A DNA stretch of 15,805 nucleotides from Candidatus Symbiothrix sp. (lineage in GTDB: Bacteria > Bacteroidota > Bacteroidia > Bacteroidales > Azobacteroidaceae): positions 1 through 15,805 of the forward strand of contig JAISWY010000015.1 of assembly GCA_031270925.1 (NCBI GenBank), in the 5' to 3' direction. Position numbers and translations under genes: made by a program. The notes beneath the pieces are model-generated. The model saw only the letters and a program-made list of their open reading frames with translations, ran no database searches and had not been told where the DNA came from. Positions 1-7,196 of the stretch are shown piece after piece. Position 1 is the first letter of the stretch, and the number at the start of each line of letters is the position of its first letter.

Positions 1-1
1 C

Positions 2-1216
2 CCCGGCGCCGGAATGTTCCACTACATCTCTTTCCGCTCGGCCATGGCATTGGTCTTTTCGCTGGTTATATCCATGATTATCGGAAAAAAAATTATCCGC
101 GCCTTGCAACGGCAACAAATCGGCGAAATTATCCGCGACCTCGGTCTGGAAGGCCAGATGCAGAAAAAAGGAACGCCAACCATGGGCGGTATCATCATCA
201 TTATCGCTATTTTGATTCCGGTATTGCTGTTCGCGCGCTTGTTGAATATCTATATCCTTTTGATGTTGATTACCACCGTTTGGCTGGGTTCGCTTGGATT
301 TGTGGACGATTATATCAAAGTGATTCGGAAGAATAAAGACGGTTTGTCGGGCAAATTCAAGATTGTGGCGCAAGTCGGTTTGGGTTTGATTGTCGGATTA
401 ACATTGTACTTGAGTCCCAAAGCTGTAATGCGCGAAAATGTAGAAATCGTTCATGCGGAAAATAGAACGGAAGTCATTTACAGTCAGGATATTAAATCTA
501 CAAAGACAACGATTCCGTTTGTAAAAAACAATAACTTGGATTACCGCAGTTTGGCGTCGTTTATGCCTGCTAAACGCACGGCCGCCACGTGGATTATTTT
601 TGTGTTAATTACGATTTTCATTGTAACGGCCGTTTCCAATGGCGCCAACCTGACCGACGGCTTGGACGGCTTGGCTGCCGGAAGTTCGGCCATCATCGGA
701 GTAGCGCTGGGAATATTGGCTTATGTTTCGTCGCATTTGGAATATGCGGCTTACCTCAACATCATGTATATTCCCGGCAGCGAGGAATTGGCTGTTTTCG
801 CAAGTGCGTTTATCGGCGCGTGCATCGGATTTTTGTGGTTCAACGCTTTTCCGGCGCAAGTTTTCATGGGCGATACGGGTTCGCTTACTTTGGGCGGTAT
901 CATCGCTGTTTTCGCCATTGTGATACACAAGGAATTGTTATTGCCGATTTTGTGCGGCATCTTCCTCGTCGAAAATCTGTCGGTCATGATGCAGGTTTCG
1001 TATTTCAAATTCACGAAAAAGAAATACGGAGCGGGTAAGCGCATTTTTAAGATGACGCCATTGCATCATCATTTTCAGATACCCGGTAATGCGGGCATTA
1101 ATGCCGTTTTGCAGCGCCCCTTTGTACCGATTCCCGAATCGAAAATAGTGATTCGTTTCTGGTTGATTGGAATTATTTTGGCGGTTTTGGCGATTGCAAC
1201 CTTAAAAATGAGATAA
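2..1216 (+). CDS. mraY: MraY, phospho-MurNAc-pentapeptide translocase (5' end outside window)
   Basis: MraY transfers phospho-MurNAc-pentapeptide from UDP onto undecaprenyl phosphate, making lipid I in the inner membrane. Counting the ATG at 14 as residue 1, the key motifs are the catalytic Asp pair in FVDDY (96-100), [10 protein letters not shown] (212-221), FMGDTGSL (284-291) and PLHHHF (349-354), with about ten hydrophobic membrane segments between them. The frame is open back to the first base, and the four codons before the ATG read Pro-Gly-Ala-Gly. From memory, Bacteroidota MraY proteins have this 'PGAG-MF-YI-FR' stretch inside the protein, about 20 residues from the true start, so the ATG at 14 is internal and the gene is truncated by the window edge. 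The visible 400 residues plus about 20 fit the roughly 420 usual in this phylum. Residues about 136-185 form the Bacteroidota-type insert between membrane segments. It is followed 24 bases later by murD. Confidence 0.97.
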   Translation, partial: PGAGMFHYISFRSAMALVFSLVISMIIGKKIIRALQRQQIGEIIRDLGLEGQMQKKGTPTMGGIIIIIAILIPVLLFARLLNIYILLMLITTVWLGSLGFVDDYIKVIRKNKDGLSGKFKIVAQVGLGLIVGLTLYLSPKAVMRENVEIVHAENRTEVIYSQDIKSTKTTIPFVKNNNLDYRSLASFMPAKRTAATWIIFVLITIFIVTAVSNGANLTDGLDGLAAGSSAIIGVALGILAYVSSHLEYAAYLNIMYIPGSEELAVFASAFIGACIGFLWFNAFPAQVFMGDTGSLTLGGIIAVFAIVIHKELLLPILCGIFLVENLSVMMQVSYFKFTKKKYGAGKRIFKMTPLHHHFQIPGNAGINAVLQRPFVPIPESKIVIRFWLIGIILAVLAIATLKMR

Positions 1217-1240
1217 AATGAACAATAACATTAATAATTC

Positions 1241-2647
1241 ATGGCACAATTCATAAATATGTCACAAAAGGAAAACGAAAGCGTCAATTTGGCGGAATTT
1301 ATGCCTTTGGCACTCCGGCGAATCGTTGTTCTCGGTGGTGGCGAAAGCGGCGCCGGAGCAGCTGTACTCGCAAAAAAGCAAGGTTTCGATGTTTTTGTGT
1401 CCGACGCCTCGGAAATCAAATCGAAATACAAGGATATTTTGGAAAAATACGGTGTCGTTTACGAAGAAAACGGACATACGGAAGCGTTGATTTTGAATGC
1501 AAATGAAATCATTAAAAGTCCCGGAATACCCGATAAAGCGCCGATTATCAAAAAGATAAAAGAAAAAAATATCCCGATTATCTCCGAAATCGAATTTGCC
1601 GGAAGATATACCGACGCCAAAATGATTTGCATTACCGGCAGTAACGGCAAAACGACAACAACCATGCTGACTTATTTTATCCTGAAAAACGCGGGATTAA
1701 ACGTAGGTCTGGCAGGAAATGTCGGCGACAGTCTGGCCATGCAAGTGGCCGGGAAAAATTTCGACTATTATGTAATCGAATTATCGAGTTTCCAATTAGA
1801 CGGCATGTACGATTTCAAAGCCGACATCGCCATCTTGCTGAATATCACGCCCGACCACCTCGATCGCTATAATTACGAGATGCAAAATTACATTGATTCC
1901 AAACTGCGAATCCTGCAAAATCAAACGGAAAAAGATGTTTTCATCTATTGGAACGACGACCCGATTGTATCCAAGGAAATCGAAAAATTGCGACCGGCAA
2001 TATCGCTTTATCCTTTTGCAGAAACGAAAAAAAACAACGTAAAAGCTTATACAGACAGAGAAACTGTCATCATAGAAACTCCTAACGGTACATTCAATAT
2101 GGAAGAAGAATTAGTAGCATTAACAGGCAAGCACAATTTGTACAACTCGATGGCTTCGGGCTTGGCTGCCAAACTGTTGGACATCAAAGACGACGTTATC
2201 CGCCAATCGTTGAGCGATTTCAAAGGCGTGGCACATCGCTTGGAAAAAGTGGCAAACGTGCGCGGAGTGGCCTACATCAACGATTCGAAAGCCACCAACG
2301 TCAATTCGTGCTGGTACGCGCTGCAAAGCATGAAAACGCCCACCGTTTTAATTCTTGGCGGAACCGACAAAGGCAACGACTACCGCGAAATCGAGAGTTT
2401 AGTCATGCAAAAATGCCGTGCCTTGATATTTTTAGGCTTGGATAACAGTAAGTTGCATGCTTTCTTCGACGACAAGATGGAATTTATATTCGATGCCCGT
2501 TCGATGAAAGAAGCGGTGGAACAAGCCTACGAAATCGCTCAAAAAGGCGATACGGTTTTATTGTCGCCCTGTTGTGCGAGCTTCGATTTGTTCCAAAATT
2601 ACGAAGACCGCGGCCGTCAGTTCAAACAATGTGTTGTACAATTATAA
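1241..2647 (+). CDS. murD: MurD, UDP-MurNAc-L-alanine--D-glutamate ligase
   Basis: This cytoplasmic Mur ligase adds D-glutamate to UDP-MurNAc-L-Ala using ATP. The N-terminal Rossmann domain starts at RIVVLGGGESGAG (27-39). The ATP-binding loop is GSNGKTTTT (133-141), followed by NITPDHLDRY (201-210), GKHNLYN (296-302), HRLE (332-335), NDSKATN (347-353) and LGGTDKG (372-378). The C-terminal SPCCASFDLFQNYEDRG (442-458) is a MurD hallmark. The start is uncertain. ATGs at 1241 and 1259 both follow A/T-rich leaders, but an ATG at 1301 gives 448 residues beginning MPLALRRIVV, closer to the usual length of about 445-450. The extra 20 residues have no recognisable function, although their codons look coding. 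The gene lies between mraY and ftsW (10-base gap), consistent with one transcript. Confidence 0.96.
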   Translation: MAQFINMSQKENESVNLAEFMPLALRRIVVLGGGESGAGAAVLAKKQGFDVFVSDASEIKSKYKDILEKYGVVYEENGHTEALILNANEIIKSPGIPDKAPIIKKIKEKNIPIISEIEFAGRYTDAKMICITGSNGKTTTTMLTYFILKNAGLNVGLAGNVGDSLAMQVAGKNFDYYVIELSSFQLDGMYDFKADIAILLNITPDHLDRYNYEMQNYIDSKLRILQNQTEKDVFIYWNDDPIVSKEIEKLRPAISLYPFAETKKNNVKAYTDRETVIIETPNGTFNMEEELVALTGKHNLYNSMASGLAAKLLDIKDDVIRQSLSDFKGVAHRLEKVANVRGVAYINDSKATNVNSCWYALQSMKTPTVLILGGTDKGNDYREIESLVMQKCRALIFLGLDNSKLHAFFDDKMEFIFDARSMKEAVEQAYEIAQKGDTVLLSPCCASFDLFQNYEDRGRQFKQCVVQL

Positions 2648-2657
2648 ATAAAAAGGT

Positions 2658-3890
2658 ATGGATTTTTTCGGAAAAATATTTCGCGGCGACCGGGTTGTTT
2701 GGATAATATTCATCATCCTGTGTCTGATTTCCATTGTGGAAGTGTATAGCGCTTCGGCTCGCCTGACTTATGCAGTCCATTATTGGCAACCGATTTTAAA
2801 ACATTCGATCGGAATTCTCATTGGTTTGGCGGTAGCGCTTGCCATTCATGCCATTCCTCCAAGATTTTTTTCAGCCATCGGAGGCGCTATTCCGATTGTT
2901 TGGGGCTTATTGCTTTACGCCTGCATCATTCACAGCCGTTCTGTATTCGGCATTCATCCCATCGAATTAGCTAAAATCAGTTTAATTGTTTTGGCGGCTT
3001 TTCTTTTCAGTCAACGAACCGGCAAAAATGTAAATACCATTTTTTGGTGGGTTATCGGCATAACTGCGATTACCTGCGTTCCCGTTGCCAAACTGAATGG
3101 TTCTTCGGCTTTGTTATTGTGTGGCGTAATTTATATCATGCTGTTTATCGCCCAAATGCCTTGGAAAAAGATGTTGGGACTGACCGCCGTTTTATTAGCT
3201 TTTGGAATAATCGCAGGTTCCCTTTTATGGAATCTTTCGAAAGATACTTTGAACGGACATTTTATTAGTGAAACACTCGGTTTAACTCGCGCCGATATAT
3301 GGCAGGACCGACTTAAAAATTTCTTTTCGGAAGATGAAAAGGATAACGTGAACAGTCCCAATTTCAATATTCATTCCGATAACGAACAGGCGAATTTAGC
3401 CCAAATCGCCATTGCCAACGGCGGATGGATCCGATTTGCTCCGGGCAAGAGTATCGAACGCGATTTTTTGCCCGATTCGGTCAGCGATTTTATTTACGCC
3501 ATCATTATTGAAGAATTTGGCTTGGCGGGCGGATTTTTCGTTTTGCTGCTGTATATTATCTTGTTTATACGAGCGGGAATTATCGCCAATCGAACCGACA
3601 AACCGTTTTTGAAACTGATAGTTTTAGGTTCGTCCATCATGATGATGGTACAGGCGCTGGTTCACATCGGTTCGTGCGTGCAAAGCATTCCCGTAACCGG
3701 ACAAACGCTGCCGCTTATCAGCAAAGGTTCTACGTCCATTCTCGTAGTATGCGCTTATTTCGGAATGATTTTGAGCGTGAGCCGCTACGAAAATCCGCGC
3801 GGCGTGAAACAGGAAGAAAATATTGATGCGGAAATGATCGCCGCATCGGAAGAATTAAATAATGAAACAAATCATGAAGAAGCCATTTAG
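2658..3890 (+). CDS. ftsW: FtsW, SEDS-family septal peptidoglycan glycosyltransferase
   Basis: FtsW is a polytopic membrane protein that polymerises lipid II into septal glycan strands together with its class B penicillin-binding protein. The 410 residues show about ten hydrophobic segments. The family signature FLPDSVSDFIYAIIIEEFG (270-288) holds the catalytic-type Asp (D277), and IPVTGQTLPLIS (344-355) precedes the last membrane segment. Two places depart from the family. The loop that normally carries a G-A-x-R-W motif before QPSE is reduced to SRSVFGIHPIE (93-103), and the usual S-x-GG-[ST]-S reads SKGSTS (355-360). The C-terminal tail (about 376-410) is charged and cytoplasmic. The stop lies inside murG, giving a 29-base overlap and suggesting translational coupling. 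Gene order separates it from RodA, the SEDS paralogue used in elongation. Confidence 0.94.
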   Translation: MDFFGKIFRGDRVVWIIFIILCLISIVEVYSASARLTYAVHYWQPILKHSIGILIGLAVALAIHAIPPRFFSAIGGAIPIVWGLLLYACIIHSRSVFGIHPIELAKISLIVLAAFLFSQRTGKNVNTIFWWVIGITAITCVPVAKLNGSSALLLCGVIYIMLFIAQMPWKKMLGLTAVLLAFGIIAGSLLWNLSKDTLNGHFISETLGLTRADIWQDRLKNFFSEDEKDNVNSPNFNIHSDNEQANLAQIAIANGGWIRFAPGKSIERDFLPDSVSDFIYAIIIEEFGLAGGFFVLLLYIILFIRAGIIANRTDKPFLKLIVLGSSIMMMVQALVHIGSCVQSIPVTGQTLPLISKGSTSILVVCAYFGMILSVSRYENPRGVKQEENIDAEMIAASEELNNETNHEEAI

Positions 3891-4980
3891 AATAATCATT
3901 AGTGGTGGCGGCACCGGCGGACATATTTTTCCCGCTTTGTCGATTGCCAACGCGCTGAAAAACCGTTATCCCGATGCCGAAATTTTGTTTGTCGGCGCTT
4001 TGGGGCGAATGGAAATGGAAAAAGTTCCGGCTGCCGGTTACAAAATCATCGGACTTCCGGTCGTGGGTTTCGACCGTAAAAACTGGCTGAAAAACCTGGT
4101 CGTACTTTGGAAATTGTATAAAAGCATCGCATTGGCAAAAAAAATTATCCGCGATTTCCAACCCGATATTGCAATCGGTGTGGGCGGATATGCGAGCAGC
4201 CCGGTTTTGAAAGCCGCTACACAAAAAGGTATTCCGACTTTATTGCAGGAGCAAAATTCTTACGCAGGCCTAACCAATAAATTATTGGCGCAAAAAGCGG
4301 TGAAAATCTGTGTGGCTTACGAAGGAATGGAACAATTTTTCCCGAAAGATAAAATCGTGCTGACCGGCAATCCCGTTCGCCAAGACTTGCAAAGAAGTGT
4401 GAGTGGAGAATTGAGAATTGAGGCCTGTCAATATTGGGGATTGGATGATACGAAAAAAACAATTTTGATTCTCGGCGGAAGTTTAGGCGCTAAAACATTA
4501 AACGAAAGTGTTTTAAATAATGTGGAAATGATTCGATTGAGTGATGTGCAAATTCTGTGGCAAACCGGAAAATATTATTATAAGGATATTATGGCCGTTC
4601 GCCGACCTTTGCCTTTGAATCTTTTTCCTTTGGAATTTATTTCGCGGATGGATTTGGCCTATTCGATTGCCGATTTGGTTATTTCCCGCGCCGGCGCCGG
4701 TTCGATTTCCGAATTTTGCCTTTTGGGAAAACCGGTTGTTCTTGTGCCGTCGCCCAATGTGGCCGAAAATCATCAAACGAAGAATGCGATGGCTTTGGTC
4801 AAGAAAGACGCCGCTATTTTGGTCGCCGATAAAGACGCTAAGACGGATTTGATTCCCTTGGCTTTGCAAATTGTGGAAGATGAGCAAAAACTTGAATCGT
4901 TGAGTGATAATATTTTAAAACTCGCGTTGCCCGATTCGGCGGATAAAATTGTGGATGAAATCGAAAAAATAGTAAAGTAA
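3862..4980 (+). CDS. murG: MurG, lipid II synthase (UDP-GlcNAc transferase)
   Basis: MurG moves GlcNAc from UDP-GlcNAc onto lipid I to make lipid II at the inner face of the membrane. The 372 residues form a two-lobed GT-B fold. The N-lobe has the glycine loop GGGTGGH (15-21), GVGGYAS (106-112) and EQNSYAGLTNK (130-140). The C-lobe has the nucleotide-binding LGGSLGA (204-210), ISRAGAGSISEF (274-285) and ENHQTKNA (302-309). The start overlaps the end of ftsW by 29 bases; a second ATG four codons later (3874) also precedes the conserved IIISGGG and is equally plausible. Around residue 180 the DNA has a short GAGAATT direct repeat in the linker between lobes, where homologues vary. An 83-base gap separates it from murC. 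Confidence 0.97.
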   Translation: MKQIMKKPFRIIISGGGTGGHIFPALSIANALKNRYPDAEILFVGALGRMEMEKVPAAGYKIIGLPVVGFDRKNWLKNLVVLWKLYKSIALAKKIIRDFQPDIAIGVGGYASSPVLKAATQKGIPTLLQEQNSYAGLTNKLLAQKAVKICVAYEGMEQFFPKDKIVLTGNPVRQDLQRSVSGELRIEACQYWGLDDTKKTILILGGSLGAKTLNESVLNNVEMIRLSDVQILWQTGKYYYKDIMAVRRPLPLNLFPLEFISRMDLAYSIADLVISRAGAGSISEFCLLGKPVVLVPSPNVAENHQTKNAMALVKKDAAILVADKDAKTDLIPLALQIVEDEQKLESLSDNILKLALPDSADKIVDEIEKIVK

Positions 4981-5063
4981 TCGTATGATGATTCTTATTT
5001 TTGCAGGCGAAGGTAAAAGTAAATAATTCAAATACGCAACAGGATAAAAAAATAATTTTATAA

Positions 5064-6458
5064 ATGGAAAAAAATAACGTATATTTCATTGGCATCGGCG
5101 GCATCGGCATGAGCAATCTCGCGCGTTATTACCTGTCCCAAGGCAAAAAAGTAGCAGGCTACGACAAAACAGAATCAGCGCTCACGCAGCAACTGCAAGC
5201 CGAAGGCGCATATATTCATTACGAAGACAATGCCGATTTAATTCCCGAAGCATTTAAAAATAAGGAAAATACCATCGTTGTTTATACGCCGGCCGTTCCA
5301 AGCGACCATTCGGAACTGACATTTTTCCGCAAAAACAATGTCCATTTGATGAAACGTGCACAAGTTTTGGGCGAAATCACAAAAACCAAACGCGGCATCT
5401 GTGTAACCGGTACTCACGGCAAAACCACCACGTCGTCGATGATTGCCCATCTATTGAAACAATCGCATGTTGATTGCAACGCTTTCTTGGGCGGCATTTT
5501 AAAGAATTACGACAACAATCTTTTGTTGTCCGAAAAAAGTGATTTAACGGTTATCGAAGCCGATGAATACGATCGGTCATTTCATTGGCTCACACCCTAT
5601 ATGGCTGTGATTACGTCGGTTGCGCCCGACCATCTTGATATTTACGGCAGCGAAGAGGAATACTGCAAGGCTTTTGTGCATTTTACTTCCTTGGTTCGCG
5701 AGGGCGGGGTTTTGTTGATGGAAGCGAGCGTGGATATTGTGCCGGAATTGCAAAAAAATGTGCAAATTTATCGGTATGCGCTGCAATACCCCCAAGCCCT
5801 TTTAGGGGATTTAGGGGTTTCTCCTGATTTTTACGCCGATAACATCCGTATCGCCAACGGCGAAATTGCCTTTGATTTCATAACTCCCGAAACCACCATC
5901 GAAAATATCCGGCTCGGTGTACCCGTCGAAATCAACATCACAAACGCAGTTGCAGCATTGGCGATTGCCTGTCTAAACGGTGTTACGCCCGACGAATTAC
6001 GCAACGGCATGGCCTCGTTTCAAGGCGCCAAGCGTCGTTTCGATTTCCACATCAAAACCGGCAAATTAGTTTTGATCGACGATTACGCCCATCATCCCGA
6101 AGAATTGGAAGCCTCGATTTCGTCGGTGCGAAAACTCTATCCCGACCGGAAATTGACGGTCGTTTTCCAACCGCATCTCTATTCGCGCACCAACGATTTT
6201 TACAGGGAATTTGCAAAATCGCTTTCTTTGGCCGATGAAGTGATTCTGACGCCGATTTACCCCGCGCGGGAAGAACCGATTTCGGGCGTGTCGTCGCAAA
6301 TGATTTTGGATTTGGTAACAAGGCCGAAAAAACGCTTCGTTGCTTATAATGAATTGGTTAATGTCGTAAACAAAGACGAAGTCGAAGTCTTGTTGATGGC
6401 AGGCGCCGGCGATATTGAATTATTGGTCGAGCCGCTTAAAAATAAATTGTTATGCTGA
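5064..6458 (+). CDS. murC: MurC, UDP-N-acetylmuramate--L-alanine ligase
   Basis: MurC starts the stem peptide by joining L-alanine to UDP-MurNAc in the cytoplasm, using ATP. Over 464 residues it has the N-terminal nucleotide loop GIGGIGMS (10-17), the ATP loop GTHGKTTTS (116-124), EADEYDRSF (165-173), DHLDIYG (189-195), GAKRRFD (321-327), DDYAHHPEE (339-347), FQPHLYSRT (368-376) and MAGAGDIE (445-452). The start fits: MEKNNVYF leads directly into the Rossmann loop, and the leader is A/T-rich. Residues about 241-254 form an extra segment between a Tyr-x-Tyr strand and DFYADN. Remembered Bacteroides MurC proteins have only about four residues there. This segment is encoded by a C/G-rich palindromic sequence listed as a separate feature. 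The stop overlaps the ftsQ start in ATGCTGA, so the two are likely translationally coupled. Confidence 0.97.
   Translation: MEKNNVYFIGIGGIGMSNLARYYLSQGKKVAGYDKTESALTQQLQAEGAYIHYEDNADLIPEAFKNKENTIVVYTPAVPSDHSELTFFRKNNVHLMKRAQVLGEITKTKRGICVTGTHGKTTTSSMIAHLLKQSHVDCNAFLGGILKNYDNNLLLSEKSDLTVIEADEYDRSFHWLTPYMAVITSVAPDHLDIYGSEEEYCKAFVHFTSLVREGGVLLMEASVDIVPELQKNVQIYRYALQYPQALLGDLGVSPDFYADNIRIANGEIAFDFITPETTIENIRLGVPVEINITNAVAALAIACLNGVTPDELRNGMASFQGAKRRFDFHIKTGKLVLIDDYAHHPEELEASISSVRKLYPDRKLTVVFQPHLYSRTNDFYREFAKSLSLADEVILTPIYPAREEPISGVSSQMILDLVTRPKKRFVAYNELVNVVNKDEVEVLLMAGAGDIELLVEPLKNKLLC
5788..5820. repeat. REP-like palindromic element inserted in frame in murC
   Basis: This 33-base stretch is strikingly rich in C and G runs: ACCCCC at the left, CCCT-TTT-AGGG in the middle (5797-5807), then GATTTAGGGGTTT. 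ACCCC (5788-5792) can pair with GGGGT (5814-5818), enclosing the inner CCCT/AGGG hairpin. Its reverse complement, of the form CCCCTAAATCCCCTAAAAGGG, resembles a palindrome family I remember as frequent between genes in Bacteroidota. It falls where MurC has about 11 more residues than remembered homologues, which matches 33 bases. Only one copy lies in this window, so membership of a repeat family is an inference. Confidence 0.55.
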
Positions 6459-7183
6459 AAAAATTTTTCCAAGGGCTGATTGTCGTGTTACTGCTGGTCT
6501 ATCTGGTTTTTGCAGTGGCATTTATCAATCCGAAAGTTGATGTCGATCTGTTGTGCTCGGAAATTCAAATCGAAGTCGTAAAAAACCATGGGATTTCGTA
6601 TTTGAATGAAGATCAAATCCGTTCGATGCTTGGGCGATCACAAACGAATCCGCTAAACAAACGGATGTCGACCGTTTCGATCGAATCTATCGAAAATACA
6701 TTGAAACAGAGTAAATTAATTAAATCGGCCGAATCGTATAAAACCGTCGATGGCAAGTTGAAAATCAAGATTTACCAGTATTATCCCATCTTGCGCGTGA
6801 TTTCCGACGCAGGAAATTATTATGTGGACAGCGACGGCGACTTCATGCCCGTACCGAAGAAATTTGCGGCGCATCTGCCCTTGGCTACCGGCGCCATTAC
6901 AGAGGAATACGCTAAAAATCAATTGGTTATATTCGCCCGTTTCTTGCAAAAAAATAAAAAATGGAATGAGCATATTGAGCAAATCCACGTCTTGCCGAAT
7001 CGCGATGTGGAATTGATTCCCGCCAAAGGAAGTCATACGATCATACTGGGAAAAATTGAGAATTATGCCGAAAACCTCGATAAATTGGAACTTTTTTATA
7101 AAAAAGTCTTGGATCAGGCAGGTTGGCAGCGTTATTCGACGATTAATTTGAAATATAAAAATCAAGTTGTTTGTACAAAATAA
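6452..7183 (+). CDS. ftsQ: FtsQ (DivIB family), cell division protein
   Basis: FtsQ is a bitopic inner-membrane protein that links early and late divisome components through its periplasmic domain. The 243 residues start with a short cytoplasmic Lys-rich tip and one membrane helix (about 6-25), followed by a POTRA-like region (about 36-112). After it come the strand YYVDSDGDFMPV (123-134), which resembles the 'Y-x-D-x-x-G-x-x-x-P' strand of the family, and a beta domain ending in STINLKYKNQVVCTK. Sequence similarity to proteobacterial FtsQ is low, as is normal for this phylum, so the call leans on the layout and on the position between murC and ftsA. The ATG overlaps the murC stop. ftsA follows after 13 bases. 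Confidence 0.9.
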   Translation: MLKKFFQGLIVVLLLVYLVFAVAFINPKVDVDLLCSEIQIEVVKNHGISYLNEDQIRSMLGRSQTNPLNKRMSTVSIESIENTLKQSKLIKSAESYKTVDGKLKIKIYQYYPILRVISDAGNYYVDSDGDFMPVPKKFAAHLPLATGAITEEYAKNQLVIFARFLQKNKKWNEHIEQIHVLPNRDVELIPAKGSHTIILGKIENYAENLDKLELFYKKVLDQAGWQRYSTINLKYKNQVVCTK

Positions 7184-7196
7184 AAATAGATAAGTT

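Noticed and set aside
14..16. ATG at 14 as the true mraY start
   Set aside because: The frame is open upstream to base 2 and encodes Pro-Gly-Ala-Gly, a stretch that precedes this Met inside other Bacteroidota MraY proteins; the gene is cut by the window edge.
605..928. Open frames of 60-240 codons on the minus strand and in other + frames across the window
   Set aside because: All lie inside well-identified genes, lack recognisable domains, and are rich in His, Arg, Cys or Phe as expected from reading coding DNA in the wrong frame.
1218..1256. Mini-ORF of 12 codons (MNNNINNSWHNS) between mraY and murD
   Set aside because: Very short, low complexity and overlapping the candidate murD leader; no evidence that it is translated.
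4996..5003. TATTTTTG in the murG-murC gap as a promoter -7 box for murC
   Set aside because: It matches TAnnTTTG, but there is no TTG-type -33 element at the right distance, and such A/T-rich matches arise by chance; the 83-base gap otherwise shows nothing.
5788..5820. G-quadruplex in murC
   Set aside because: Only two G4 runs are present on the + strand, too few for a standard intramolecular quadruplex; hairpin pairing explains the pattern better.
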